Shown piece by piece: positions 9,236-16,809 of a DNA stretch of 64,000 nucleotides. Below the pieces are notes generated by a model. The model saw nothing but the letters and a program-made list of their open reading frames with translations. It did not search any database and was not told the origin of the DNA. This stretch comes from Ignavibacteria bacterium. GTDB lineage: Bacteria > Bacteroidota > Ignavibacteria > Tepidaquicellales > Tepidaquicellaceae. Location: the NCBI GenBank assembly GCA_036262055.1, contig DATAJP010000003.1, forward strand, positions 558,001 through 622,000, in the 5' to 3' direction. Numbering within the stretch: the stretch's first letter is position 1; the number at the start of each line of letters is the position of its first letter. A program made the position numbers and the translations under genes.

Positions 9236-10105
9236 TTAATTAATAGGATGATGGTGTTTTACTTTCTTGCGAAAAACATATTCTGTAATCTTTGTTTTTT
9301 CTCTTCCAAGCCGTTTAAAAATTGTTCTTATGATTCCTCCGTCTTTCACCATTTTTCTTGGTACTGTCCAGACTTTAGTTTTTTCTGTTTTTAATAATTT
9401 AATCTGTCCTATTTGAGCGAGCTGCATTGCCATCCATCCGTCAGACCAGAATTTTCTTCCGGTATTAAATCCACCAACTTTCAGTCCGTCTTCTTTTCTG
9501 AAAGCAAAATTAAATCCCATAACATTCAAGAAATCCCTGCGCTTTCGCCGCAATTTAAATAGAAGATTTGAAAATATTTCATACGCTGCCAATTGTCTGC
9601 GTGTCATTCCTTCATGCGGAACGAATGAATATTCACCATATACGCAAGTTACATCCGGGTTTTTTAAAGCGTCAACTAATTCATCGACCCACGTAGTAGG
9701 ATATATGGTATCAGAGTCAGCGCATAAATGATATTTGCCTTTTGACACTTCTAAACCCATTTGTCTTGTCAGGCTTATGCTTTGCTCCGGCTGAAAAAAT
9801 GATTTCACTCCAAGCTTATCCAGTATATATTGAGTCTTGTCAGTTGAATTATTATTTATTACTATAATTTCAGTCTCATAATTTGTTTCCAATTTTGATA
9901 GAGAACTTAATGTTCTTAAAAGATTTTTTTCTTCATTCCAAGCAGGTATTACAATTGAAACTTCCGGATTATCAGAGTTAAACCGCTTTAATTTATTTCG
10001 CAAAAAATCATAAAATTCCGTGTTATGTTTTTCAATACGTTCGAACTTAATAAAGTGTTCCTTTATCCATTCAGGAACACTGAAATCCGTTTTTAATATT
10101 TTCAT
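9236..10105 (-). CDS. family 2 glycosyltransferase (EPS cluster, paralogue of next gene)
   Basis: A 289-residue soluble GT-A transferase. The nucleotide-sugar fold starts at VSIVIPAWNEE, followed by INNNSTDKT and a DSD metal-binding motif within CADSDTIYP. WSDGWMAM is the likely acceptor/catalytic region. It lacks membrane helices and probably works on the cytosolic face on a lipid-linked oligosaccharide. It is clearly a sister of the gene at 10126-10965, sharing the same N-terminal extension and most motifs, so the pair looks like a tandem duplication. The 20-base gap between them contains an eight-base inverted repeat (ATTAACAA / TTGTTAAT). Donor and linkage are unknown. Confidence 0.88.
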   Translation of the reverse strand: MKILKTDFSVPEWIKEHFIKFERIEKHNTEFYDFLRNKLKRFNSDNPEVSIVIPAWNEEKNLLRTLSSLSKLETNYETEIIVINNNSTDKTQYILDKLGVKSFFQPEQSISLTRQMGLEVSKGKYHLCADSDTIYPTTWVDELVDALKNPDVTCVYGEYSFVPHEGMTRRQLAAYEIFSNLLFKLRRKRRDFLNVMGFNFAFRKEDGLKVGGFNTGRKFWSDGWMAMQLAQIGQIKLLKTEKTKVWTVPRKMVKDGGIIRTIFKRLGREKTKITEYVFRKKVKHHHPIN

Positions 10106-10125
10106 ACCAATATTAACAATATTTG

Positions 10126-10965
10126 TTAATACTTAATTTCTTTCTTGAAAATATATTCTCCTATTCTGGTGCTTTCTTTTTTAATTCTTTTTATAAATGA
10201 TTTTCTTAAACCGCCATCTATGATTAATCTTCTTGCAAGCGTCCATGTTTTTGATTTATCCGATTTGATAACTTGAATTTTTCCTATTTCCCCAAGCTTC
10301 ATTGCCATCCATCCATCTTCCCAGATTGTTCTTTCAAGATTGAATCCTCCGACTTTCAATCCGTCAGATTTTCTGAATCCGAAATTAAATCCCATAACAT
10401 TAAGATAATTTCTTCTGCGTCTTCTCAGAGCAAATAATGTATTTGTAATCATTTCGTAAACCGCCATTGTAAACCGTGAGGTTTTGGGAGGCGGAATAAA
10501 AGAATATTTTCCATAAGCGCAAGTTACCTCCGGGTTTGCAAGAGTTTCTACAAAACCATCAACCCAAGTCGGCGGATATAATGTATCCGAATCGGCGCAA
10601 AGAATAATTCTTCCTTTTGCTTTCTCAAGCCCCATCTGCCTGGTGAAACTAATACCTTGAACCGGCTGAAAAAAAGATTTTACTCCGCACCTGTCGAGCA
10701 GTTCCTGAGTTTTGTCGGTTGAGTTGTTGTTCACAACAATAATTTCAACTTTATGCGGGCTCTCAATATAAGATAATGAATTTAGAGTACCCGCGAGATT
10801 ATCTTCTTCGTTCCATGCAGGTATAACAATTGAAACATCAGGATTTTCCGGATGAAATTTTTTAAATCGTTCGGAAATATCTTTATAAAATTCCTTTGAT
10901 AATCCGTCAACGCCTTTATACTCAAACAAACATCGCTTAACCCATGCCGGAACTGTAAAATCCAT
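10126..10965 (-). CDS. family 2 glycosyltransferase (EPS cluster, tandem paralogue)
   Basis: A 279-residue GT-A transferase with VSIVIPAWNEE at the start of the Rossmann-like half, VNNNSTDKT, and a CADSDTLYP metal-binding motif, closely matching the downstream sister gene. WEDGWMAM replaces WSDGWMAM, placing an acidic residue where GT2 enzymes often have the catalytic base; the sister has Ser there. This may mean different activity of the two copies. The ATG lies ten bases after the end of the polymerase gene, consistent with co-transcription. Confidence 0.88.
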   Translation of the reverse strand: MDFTVPAWVKRCLFEYKGVDGLSKEFYKDISERFKKFHPENPDVSIVIPAWNEEDNLAGTLNSLSYIESPHKVEIIVVNNNSTDKTQELLDRCGVKSFFQPVQGISFTRQMGLEKAKGRIILCADSDTLYPPTWVDGFVETLANPEVTCAYGKYSFIPPPKTSRFTMAVYEMITNTLFALRRRRRNYLNVMGFNFGFRKSDGLKVGGFNLERTIWEDGWMAMKLGEIGKIQVIKSDKSKTWTLARRLIIDGGLRKSFIKRIKKESTRIGEYIFKKEIKY

Positions 10966-10975
10966 TACGCTTTAT

Positions 10976-12478
10976 TTAAAGTTTTTGCTGTCTTGCTTCA
11001 TCAAACTGACGGCATTTATTTACAATCGCTATAGCAACAAAGAAAAGTAAGCTTATTGGGTACTGCCCTATTGCTTCCTGCGGAAAATTCGCGAGGGCAA
11101 GACAATATATGACCGTAAGCATCCCCAAAGCATAACTCTTTAATAACTTATCTCTGATTCTGAAATAATCTTTTATACCGACATACAACACAATAAAGAT
11201 CATCAACAATTGTAAAAACAATCCCACCCATCCCATTTCAACAGCGGTTCTTATATATCCGCTGTCAGGAGGGAAATTTGCAAGCGGAGACCATGGCGAA
11301 AATTTCTTGCCCCATTCACCTGTGGCACCCATTCCTCCGCCGAACGGATGAGTCTGTATATACGGCTGAATGAATGCCTGGTTTTTTACTCGCACCTGAT
11401 ATGACGGGTCATCAGCCGGACTAAAAGCTGATTGAAATCTTACAAGCTCAGGATTACTTGAAGGTATTTGCAGTAGAATGATGCCAATGAAAATCGTTCC
11501 TAACCCAAATATCACTAATTTTTTATTTAATGTAATTATTGTAATAAACAACAAAGAGGCAACAGGAAGAATAAACGCTGCGCGTGTGCTTGAAAAAAGC
11601 ATACCATATAGCATAAATATTCCCATCAAAATATACATAACTTTTTTAAATCGAGAAATAGGTCCCGTTGCAAGCACAAAACAAAGCATACTCGTGAACG
11701 CAAGTGTAAACCCGAACACAAGCGGGTCACTGAAAAAAGAAAACTTTTTAAATTTTCCTGCCTGATATAAAAGCGCATACCGCTCTGAGGTTTCCATTAC
11801 CCATCTCATCTCGAACGGCGCAAGCCCCACAAATTCCTGAATATAGCCGTAAATGGTGGCAAGCATCACTAAACCAATCCAGAGATAAATAAGAATAGTA
11901 ATGAATTTTTTGGAATTGATTGCATACATCAGCATAAAATAAAATACCATAATTCCCGCCGCGCTTCTTATTGTATATAGCCATGCCATTGTGGACTCGG
12001 AGCTCGGATTTCCTCCCTGAAACAAATTATAGCAAATCCATATTAAAATTATTTTGCTGATTGGATTATCCGCGAAAGACCAATCTTTTTCATGTATCTG
12101 TTTAATGAACATTCCAAAAAACAAAATCACAATCAAAACGTCCATCAGAACGCCAAGCTGAACATCACCTGCAAGACGTTTTACTCCAAGTACAAAAAAA
12201 GATGTAATTATTGCTATAACAACCCCGACGCGCAAATTAAATAACGATGCAAACGCAAGAGGAACACCAATTATCAAAATTGTGAGAGCGACTGAAACTT
12301 CAAATCCTGTTTTGCCTATTGCAACACTCGTAAGAACAGTCAGCGCAAGAAGAATTAAAATCCCGAACCAGTTAAATAATCTTTCAAGTACAATTCTCTC
12401 ATGAAGCCATTTCTTAGCTTTATCATATAAAGATAAATCTTCGTAACCTGTTCCTATTTTGACTGTAAAATCTTTCAT
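10976..12478 (-). CDS. Wzy/O-antigen ligase-like polysaccharide polymerase
   Basis: 500 residues with roughly ten to twelve membrane helices. A large loop in the second half contains the Wzy_C/O-antigen ligase-type region (SSTRAAF at its entry, later HPFGGGMGA and PDSGYIRTAVEMG). Proteins of this type join lipid-linked repeat units into polymer, or ligate glycan to an acceptor, on the periplasmic side. Together with a flippase and a Wzc-like gene in the same cluster, a Wzy role is the better guess. The N-terminal about 40 residues are cytosolic and charged. It starts six bases after the upstream GT2 stop. Confidence 0.85.
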   Translation of the reverse strand: MKDFTVKIGTGYEDLSLYDKAKKWLHERIVLERLFNWFGILILLALTVLTSVAIGKTGFEVSVALTILIIGVPLAFASLFNLRVGVVIAIITSFFVLGVKRLAGDVQLGVLMDVLIVILFFGMFIKQIHEKDWSFADNPISKIILIWICYNLFQGGNPSSESTMAWLYTIRSAAGIMVFYFMLMYAINSKKFITILIYLWIGLVMLATIYGYIQEFVGLAPFEMRWVMETSERYALLYQAGKFKKFSFFSDPLVFGFTLAFTSMLCFVLATGPISRFKKVMYILMGIFMLYGMLFSSTRAAFILPVASLLFITIITLNKKLVIFGLGTIFIGIILLQIPSSNPELVRFQSAFSPADDPSYQVRVKNQAFIQPYIQTHPFGGGMGATGEWGKKFSPWSPLANFPPDSGYIRTAVEMGWVGLFLQLLMIFIVLYVGIKDYFRIRDKLLKSYALGMLTVIYCLALANFPQEAIGQYPISLLFFVAIAIVNKCRQFDEARQQKL

Positions 12479-12483
12479 TTATT

Positions 12484-13458
12484 TTATGAAACTTTTATAA
12501 AACTTGCACCGCTAAAATGCCATTTTAAAGTTTTAGTATAAACTTCAAGCTGATTTTTATCTTCTTCGGTTGATTTACCTGTCAGCTTGTGAATCAAAAA
12601 CATTAGCGAATATTTTGCTATCCACAAAAACATATAAACATAAGTTCTCAATCTATATAAGTAATAAGTCATCAATGAGTAATGTTTTTTCAGAAACAAA
12701 TAAAAACTTTTATAATTCTGAATGAACATTTCTGCTCTTCTTTGACGCGAGCTTGATTTTCCATAATGAATAATCTCAACATCAGGCAGGAACACTGCTT
12801 TAAACCCTGCCTTCTTCACTCTCATGTAAAAATCCATCTCCTCTGCATAAATCCAGAATTTATCATCAAGCATCCCGACTTTATCTGCAACTTCACGCGT
12901 GTATAAAAGAACAGCTCCGTATGCCCAATCAATTTCACGTTCTTCATTATGGTCCCAGAACGACATAAACGCATTCTTAGTGCTGTATTTACTTAAAAAA
13001 TCTGCAAAGAATCTGTTCTCTATAAATGAACGCCATAAATTAAAAAAACTGTTCACGGATTTTTGAAGTGATAAATCATCATTCAACAGCTTGCATGTTA
13101 AAATTCCAACTCCTCTGTGTTGATTTGCAAAAATATAATCGAGCATTTTATCTATTGCGTTTTCAATAACAATCGTATCAGGATTTAACAATAAAATATT
13201 TTTTCCTTTTGCAATTTCAATTCCCTGGTTATTTGCAGGAGCAAAGCCGTTGTTTGTTTTATTTGCAATCAGTATTACTTCCGGAAATTCTTCCGCAACC
13301 ATGTCAGCTGATTTATCAGGAGAATCATTATCAACAACGATTATCTCAAAAGAATATTTCTTTGCTTCATCATAAATCGACTTCAGACAATTTCGCAATA
13401 AAGCTTTCGTATTCCAGCTTACAATAATAATCGAAACGTCAACATTCGAACCTGTCAT
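12484..13458 (-). CDS. family 2 glycosyltransferase, rhamnosyltransferase-like
   Basis: A 324-residue GT2 starting VSIIIVSWNTK, with VDNDSPDKS and a LLNPDT motif typical of the WbbL/rhamnosyltransferase branch. DWAYGAVLLY and a DEKFWIYAEEMDFYMRVKKAG-like acceptor region follow. The C-terminal third is hydrophobic and helical, suggesting membrane association. RfbA and RfbC in the same cluster make a dTDP-sugar donor such as dTDP-rhamnose plausible, but specificity is inference. Its ATG (13456-13458) abuts the stop of the 46-residue upstream peptide with no gap. Confidence 0.87.
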   Translation of the reverse strand: MTGSNVDVSIIIVSWNTKALLRNCLKSIYDEAKKYSFEIIVVDNDSPDKSADMVAEEFPEVILIANKTNNGFAPANNQGIEIAKGKNILLLNPDTIVIENAIDKMLDYIFANQHRGVGILTCKLLNDDLSLQKSVNSFFNLWRSFIENRFFADFLSKYSTKNAFMSFWDHNEEREIDWAYGAVLLYTREVADKVGMLDDKFWIYAEEMDFYMRVKKAGFKAVFLPDVEIIHYGKSSSRQRRAEMFIQNYKSFYLFLKKHYSLMTYYLYRLRTYVYMFLWIAKYSLMFLIHKLTGKSTEEDKNQLEVYTKTLKWHFSGASFIKVS

Positions 13459-13599
13459 TTAAAAAAATAAAATTTTTATAAATAACCCAAAACATGTCAA
13501 GAAGCACAACCCGATTGCAAGATTTTCCCGAAGCTTATCCTGCGGTGACAACGGCTCCTCTTCGGTTTTAATTTTCTTTTTATTTACTTTTGGTTTCAT
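13459..13599 (-). CDS. 46-residue single-helix membrane peptide
   Basis: A short gene filling the space between the acyltransferase and the GT2 exactly: its ATG is one base after the acyltransferase stop and its TAA abuts the GT2 ATG. The product has a basic N-terminus (MKPKVNKKKIK), an acidic stretch (TEEEP), then a hydrophobic segment from about residue 28 to the end, giving one membrane helix with the N-terminus probably inside. No family is recognised. The perfect fit between neighbours argues that it is translated. A small helper for the membrane polymerase or flippase is conceivable but unproven. Confidence 0.6.
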   Translation of the reverse strand: MKPKVNKKKIKTEEEPLSPQDKLRENLAIGLCFLTCFGLFIKILFF

Positions 13600-13600
13600 A

Positions 13601-14224
13601 TTATTTAGTCAGAACTTTTTCCCATTGTTTGGTTTCAAAATTATACTGCTTCAATAGTTTAGCTGGATTACCGCCGACAATAGAATATGGCGGGACATTT
13701 TTTGTTACCACGCTTCCGCCGGCAACAACCGAATGCTTCCCAACTGTTACACCCGCAACAATAACAGAGTTTGCGCCAATCCATGAATCATCTTCGATAA
13801 CAATCTCAGCAGTCGTAACCGGCTGGTCGAGTATTGGAACATCCGGGTTTTCATAAACATGATTCAATCCGGACAGCACAATATTTTGCGCAAACATAAT
13901 GTTATTTCCGATTTTCACAGGACCAATAATCACATTCCCCAATCCGATTCTTGTTCTGCTTCCTATTATCACATCACCGACACCATTATTCACCGTTGCG
14001 AAATCCTCTATAGTTGAATAATCTCCCAATTCAAATTTATTAAAAGGCAAAACATCGACTCGAGTCATACTGCAAATCTTCGAGCCCTTCCCTTTTTTGT
14101 GCTTAAAAGGATTTACAAACCATTTAACCCATAAGCGGGGACGCGCCTGTCCCTTAGGAATAAGCATCTTGTGAGCAAGTTTTTTCATTCCCGGATTTGA
14201 ATCTAATTTTTCCTTTAAGCCCAT
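13601..14224 (-). CDS. hexapeptide-repeat acyltransferase (WcaF/NodL-like)
   Basis: 207 residues with a left-handed beta-helix built from hexapeptide repeats: IGSRTRIGLGNVIIG, then IEDDSWIGANSVIVAG and VGKHSVVAGGSVV. The family motif IVGGNPAKLL lies near the C-terminus. The catalytic His of this fold is probably within SGLNHVYENP. Such enzymes O-acetylate or otherwise acylate sugars using acyl-CoA, and in EPS clusters they decorate repeat units. The first about 60 residues are a basic, less conserved extension. It starts one base before the end of the upstream GT4 gene and is surely in the same operon. Confidence 0.9.
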   Translation of the reverse strand: MGLKEKLDSNPGMKKLAHKMLIPKGQARPRLWVKWFVNPFKHKKGKGSKICSMTRVDVLPFNKFELGDYSTIEDFATVNNGVGDVIIGSRTRIGLGNVIIGPVKIGNNIMFAQNIVLSGLNHVYENPDVPILDQPVTTAEIVIEDDSWIGANSVIVAGVTVGKHSVVAGGSVVTKNVPPYSIVGGNPAKLLKQYNFETKQWEKVLTK

Positions 14225-14225
14225 A

Positions 14226-15443
14226 TTATTTTTTACCTCTCAATTCATACACAAGGTTAATGGCTTTGTAAATTTCCTTAACATTATTTTCCCACGTATG
14301 CGATGATGCAAACTCTCTTCGCGCTTTTCCTTTTTCTTCATTATCTTCTTTTAATGCAAGTTCAATAAGTTTTACATACTCTTCTTTTGTTTCGGCAAGA
14401 TAAGTATGGTTTGCAAAAATGCTCATTGCGACCGTTTTTGTTGCAACAGTTGGTTTTTCCATTGCAAGATATTCATCAATTTTGCGAGGATAATTTCCAA
14501 TTGTAACCTCGTTCAGTAATTGCGGATTGATGCAAACATCAAAATAATTTATATATGATGGCAGCAAGCTTCCGTCTTTCGAACCAAAAAAATGAACGTT
14601 CTTCATTCCATGTAACTCGCTGTTTAAAAATCCATCGTCTTCAGGTCCGACTAAAACAATCTGCCAATCGGGTTTTGTTTTTGCAATGTAACTCAATATA
14701 TCAATGTCTAATCTCAAAGTAAATATAGCACCGACATACCCGATTCTCGGATGCGGAATGTCTTTTAAATCCTTAGGCTCTTCCTTAATCAGATTTTTAT
14801 CAAACAAACTTAAATCGCATCCCTGCCCGACATAAAAAGAATTTTTATTAAACTGTCTGCAGTAGTCAGCAAGATAAGTCGAATTCGCAACGGCAGCATC
14901 TGATTTTTCTATTAGCTCCGCTTCAATTCTTATTCCGTGAGCTTTCCAATAATCAACAGCAATCAGATTGTCCCTGCTGTAATAAATGCTGACCTCGGGT
15001 TTCAAATATTCCTGAAAGTAAAAACTTCTGAACATATCGCTGTCATTGAACAAAATAATATTTTTAAATCCAAGCTTATCCATTGCCCGTTTAACTTCTT
15101 TAGTGAAAATTGCATTATTTCTTTTATTAAAAAAATCAAAAAGCCAGTCGAATTTTATCCAATTAATTGATTTTATTTTTTTTCTCGGATTAAATTCCCA
15201 TATATTCTCACCAACTTTTGCCAAATCTTTTTCCTGACCATCAATTATTCTTAGCCGTTTCTGAACTTTTTCATCATTCTTTCCCTTCAATACCGTTATT
15301 GTATCAAGCGGAGAATTAACATACAACACACGATTTTGCTTTGCAAACTCAAGTGCAATATTAATGCAGTTGCTGCCAATGGCATTATCCCACGCCTGAA
15401 GCCCCGTAACAACAATATCTCTTCCTTTTATTATATCGTTCAA
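14226..15443 (-). CDS. GT-B glycosyltransferase, TuaH-like
   Basis: A 405-residue GT-B fold protein. The N-terminal domain carries DIVVTGLQAWDNAIGSNC and YYSRDN, as in TuaH-like teichuronic acid transferases. The C-terminal donor domain has PRIGYVGAIF, IVLVGPED, and a late acidic motif in INPQLLNEVTIGNYPRKIDEYLAM that replaces the EX7E of GT4 enzymes. It has no membrane helices. Donor and acceptor are unknown; by context it adds one sugar to the lipid-linked repeat unit. One base separates its start side from the flippase gene. Confidence 0.85.
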   Translation of the reverse strand: MNDIIKGRDIVVTGLQAWDNAIGSNCINIALEFAKQNRVLYVNSPLDTITVLKGKNDEKVQKRLRIIDGQEKDLAKVGENIWEFNPRKKIKSINWIKFDWLFDFFNKRNNAIFTKEVKRAMDKLGFKNIILFNDSDMFRSFYFQEYLKPEVSIYYSRDNLIAVDYWKAHGIRIEAELIEKSDAAVANSTYLADYCRQFNKNSFYVGQGCDLSLFDKNLIKEEPKDLKDIPHPRIGYVGAIFTLRLDIDILSYIAKTKPDWQIVLVGPEDDGFLNSELHGMKNVHFFGSKDGSLLPSYINYFDVCINPQLLNEVTIGNYPRKIDEYLAMEKPTVATKTVAMSIFANHTYLAETKEEYVKLIELALKEDNEEKGKARREFASSHTWENNVKEIYKAINLVYELRGKK

Positions 15444-15444
15444 C

Positions 15445-16800
15445 TTAATCCTTATTGTGATTTTTTCTTTTAAAAAGTTTATTCAGCACCATATTAAAGC
15501 CATCGATATAAAATCTATACATATAAATAAATGTGTGATGCGTTTTTACTCCGATTTCTCTTTTAAGAATTATCTGATTAATAATCAAAAATATTACCAG
15601 AGCTGTGAACGTTCCGAACGCCGCACCTATTAATCCGAAATAAGAAATATATAAATAGTTCGATAAAATATTTACAAGCATTATAATTACAAGCAGAATA
15701 AAATTTACTCTCGGCTTCCCGATTGAGTCCATCACAACCCCAAATTGTCTCCCGAAAGGTTGCAACAGTGTTGCAAGAATAATTACTTGCAATATTGGAA
15801 CTGCGCTTAAATACTGTTCGCCCGCAATTATGATTATTATTTCTTTTGTAAATAAAAGAGTAACAATCGTAACGGGTAAAATCATTGCAAGTAAGAGTCC
15901 GACCGAACGTTCATATAAATAACATACCGCTTCTTTGCCGTCAGTTTCGATTCTTTTTGCACTTTGCGGGAATACAATTGCCGAAACAGACGACAACGGA
16001 ACTTCAACAAAGTTTGTTACACGCTGAGCAACATTAAACACTGCAACAGATGGAGGTCCTAATAAAATACCCAACATCATCTGGTCAACGCTTGTGTAAA
16101 TCATCGAGCTGATATTAGTTCCGAAAACATATTTACCATAATGAAATAATTTTTTCACCCAATTCCACTCTATCTTTTTTGAAATCCTGAAAAACTTTTT
16201 TACAAATGGATATGATGTTAATGTTCCAAGTAAAGCCCCCGCAGTCATAAGCCATACAATTTCTGTTAACTCAATTTGATAACCGATTATCAATGCTACT
16301 AATATTCCCGTGAAAAATAAACCCTGCCTTACAAGACTGCTGTAAAAAATTCCCTTAAAATCCAGATTCGCCTGCTGAATAAAATTAAACTGATAAAAAG
16401 GAACAAGTACTAAAGTAGTTATCACATATAAATAAAACATCGGTTCAAGCGACGGAGAGCTCCAAAGGATGCTCAAAGGTTTTGCAGCAATAAATAACCC
16501 GGCAACTAAAATCAAAGCAATTAATAAATTCAAAGAGAACGAAGCGCTCAAGATTTTCGGATACTCTTCCGGAGTTGCTGATGCGCTATACTTTATTTGA
16601 GCGTTTTGTATCAGCCCGTTCTTGCTTACCTCAATTAATGCCGTCACTGTAAGGAACAATGCATACTCCCCCATTTGTTCTTTGGGAAGCATACGCACTA
16701 AAATATAAAAACTTCCGAATCCTGTCAGCAAAGTCGTTACTCTTTGCAGAACTGTATATATTCCAGATTTCAACCAATATGAATCTTTTGCAAATGCCAT
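15445..16800 (-). CDS. Wzx-like polysaccharide flippase (MOP superfamily)
   Basis: A 451-residue protein with about 12 to 14 membrane helices and the fold pattern of the polysaccharide transporter branch (RfbX/Wzx) of the MOP superfamily. The first helix starts in GIYTVLQRVTTLLTGFGSFY and residues such as FPQSAKR between helices 6 and 7 are typical. Flippases move undecaprenyl-linked repeat units across the inner membrane to the Wzy polymerase, which is five genes downstream. The C-terminal tail is basic. It starts nine bases after the GT2-GT4 fusion stop. Confidence 0.9.
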   Translation of the reverse strand: MAFAKDSYWLKSGIYTVLQRVTTLLTGFGSFYILVRMLPKEQMGEYALFLTVTALIEVSKNGLIQNAQIKYSASATPEEYPKILSASFSLNLLIALILVAGLFIAAKPLSILWSSPSLEPMFYLYVITTLVLVPFYQFNFIQQANLDFKGIFYSSLVRQGLFFTGILVALIIGYQIELTEIVWLMTAGALLGTLTSYPFVKKFFRISKKIEWNWVKKLFHYGKYVFGTNISSMIYTSVDQMMLGILLGPPSVAVFNVAQRVTNFVEVPLSSVSAIVFPQSAKRIETDGKEAVCYLYERSVGLLLAMILPVTIVTLLFTKEIIIIIAGEQYLSAVPILQVIILATLLQPFGRQFGVVMDSIGKPRVNFILLVIIMLVNILSNYLYISYFGLIGAAFGTFTALVIFLIINQIILKREIGVKTHHTFIYMYRFYIDGFNMVLNKLFKRKNHNKD

Positions 16801-16809
16801 TAACTCTTG

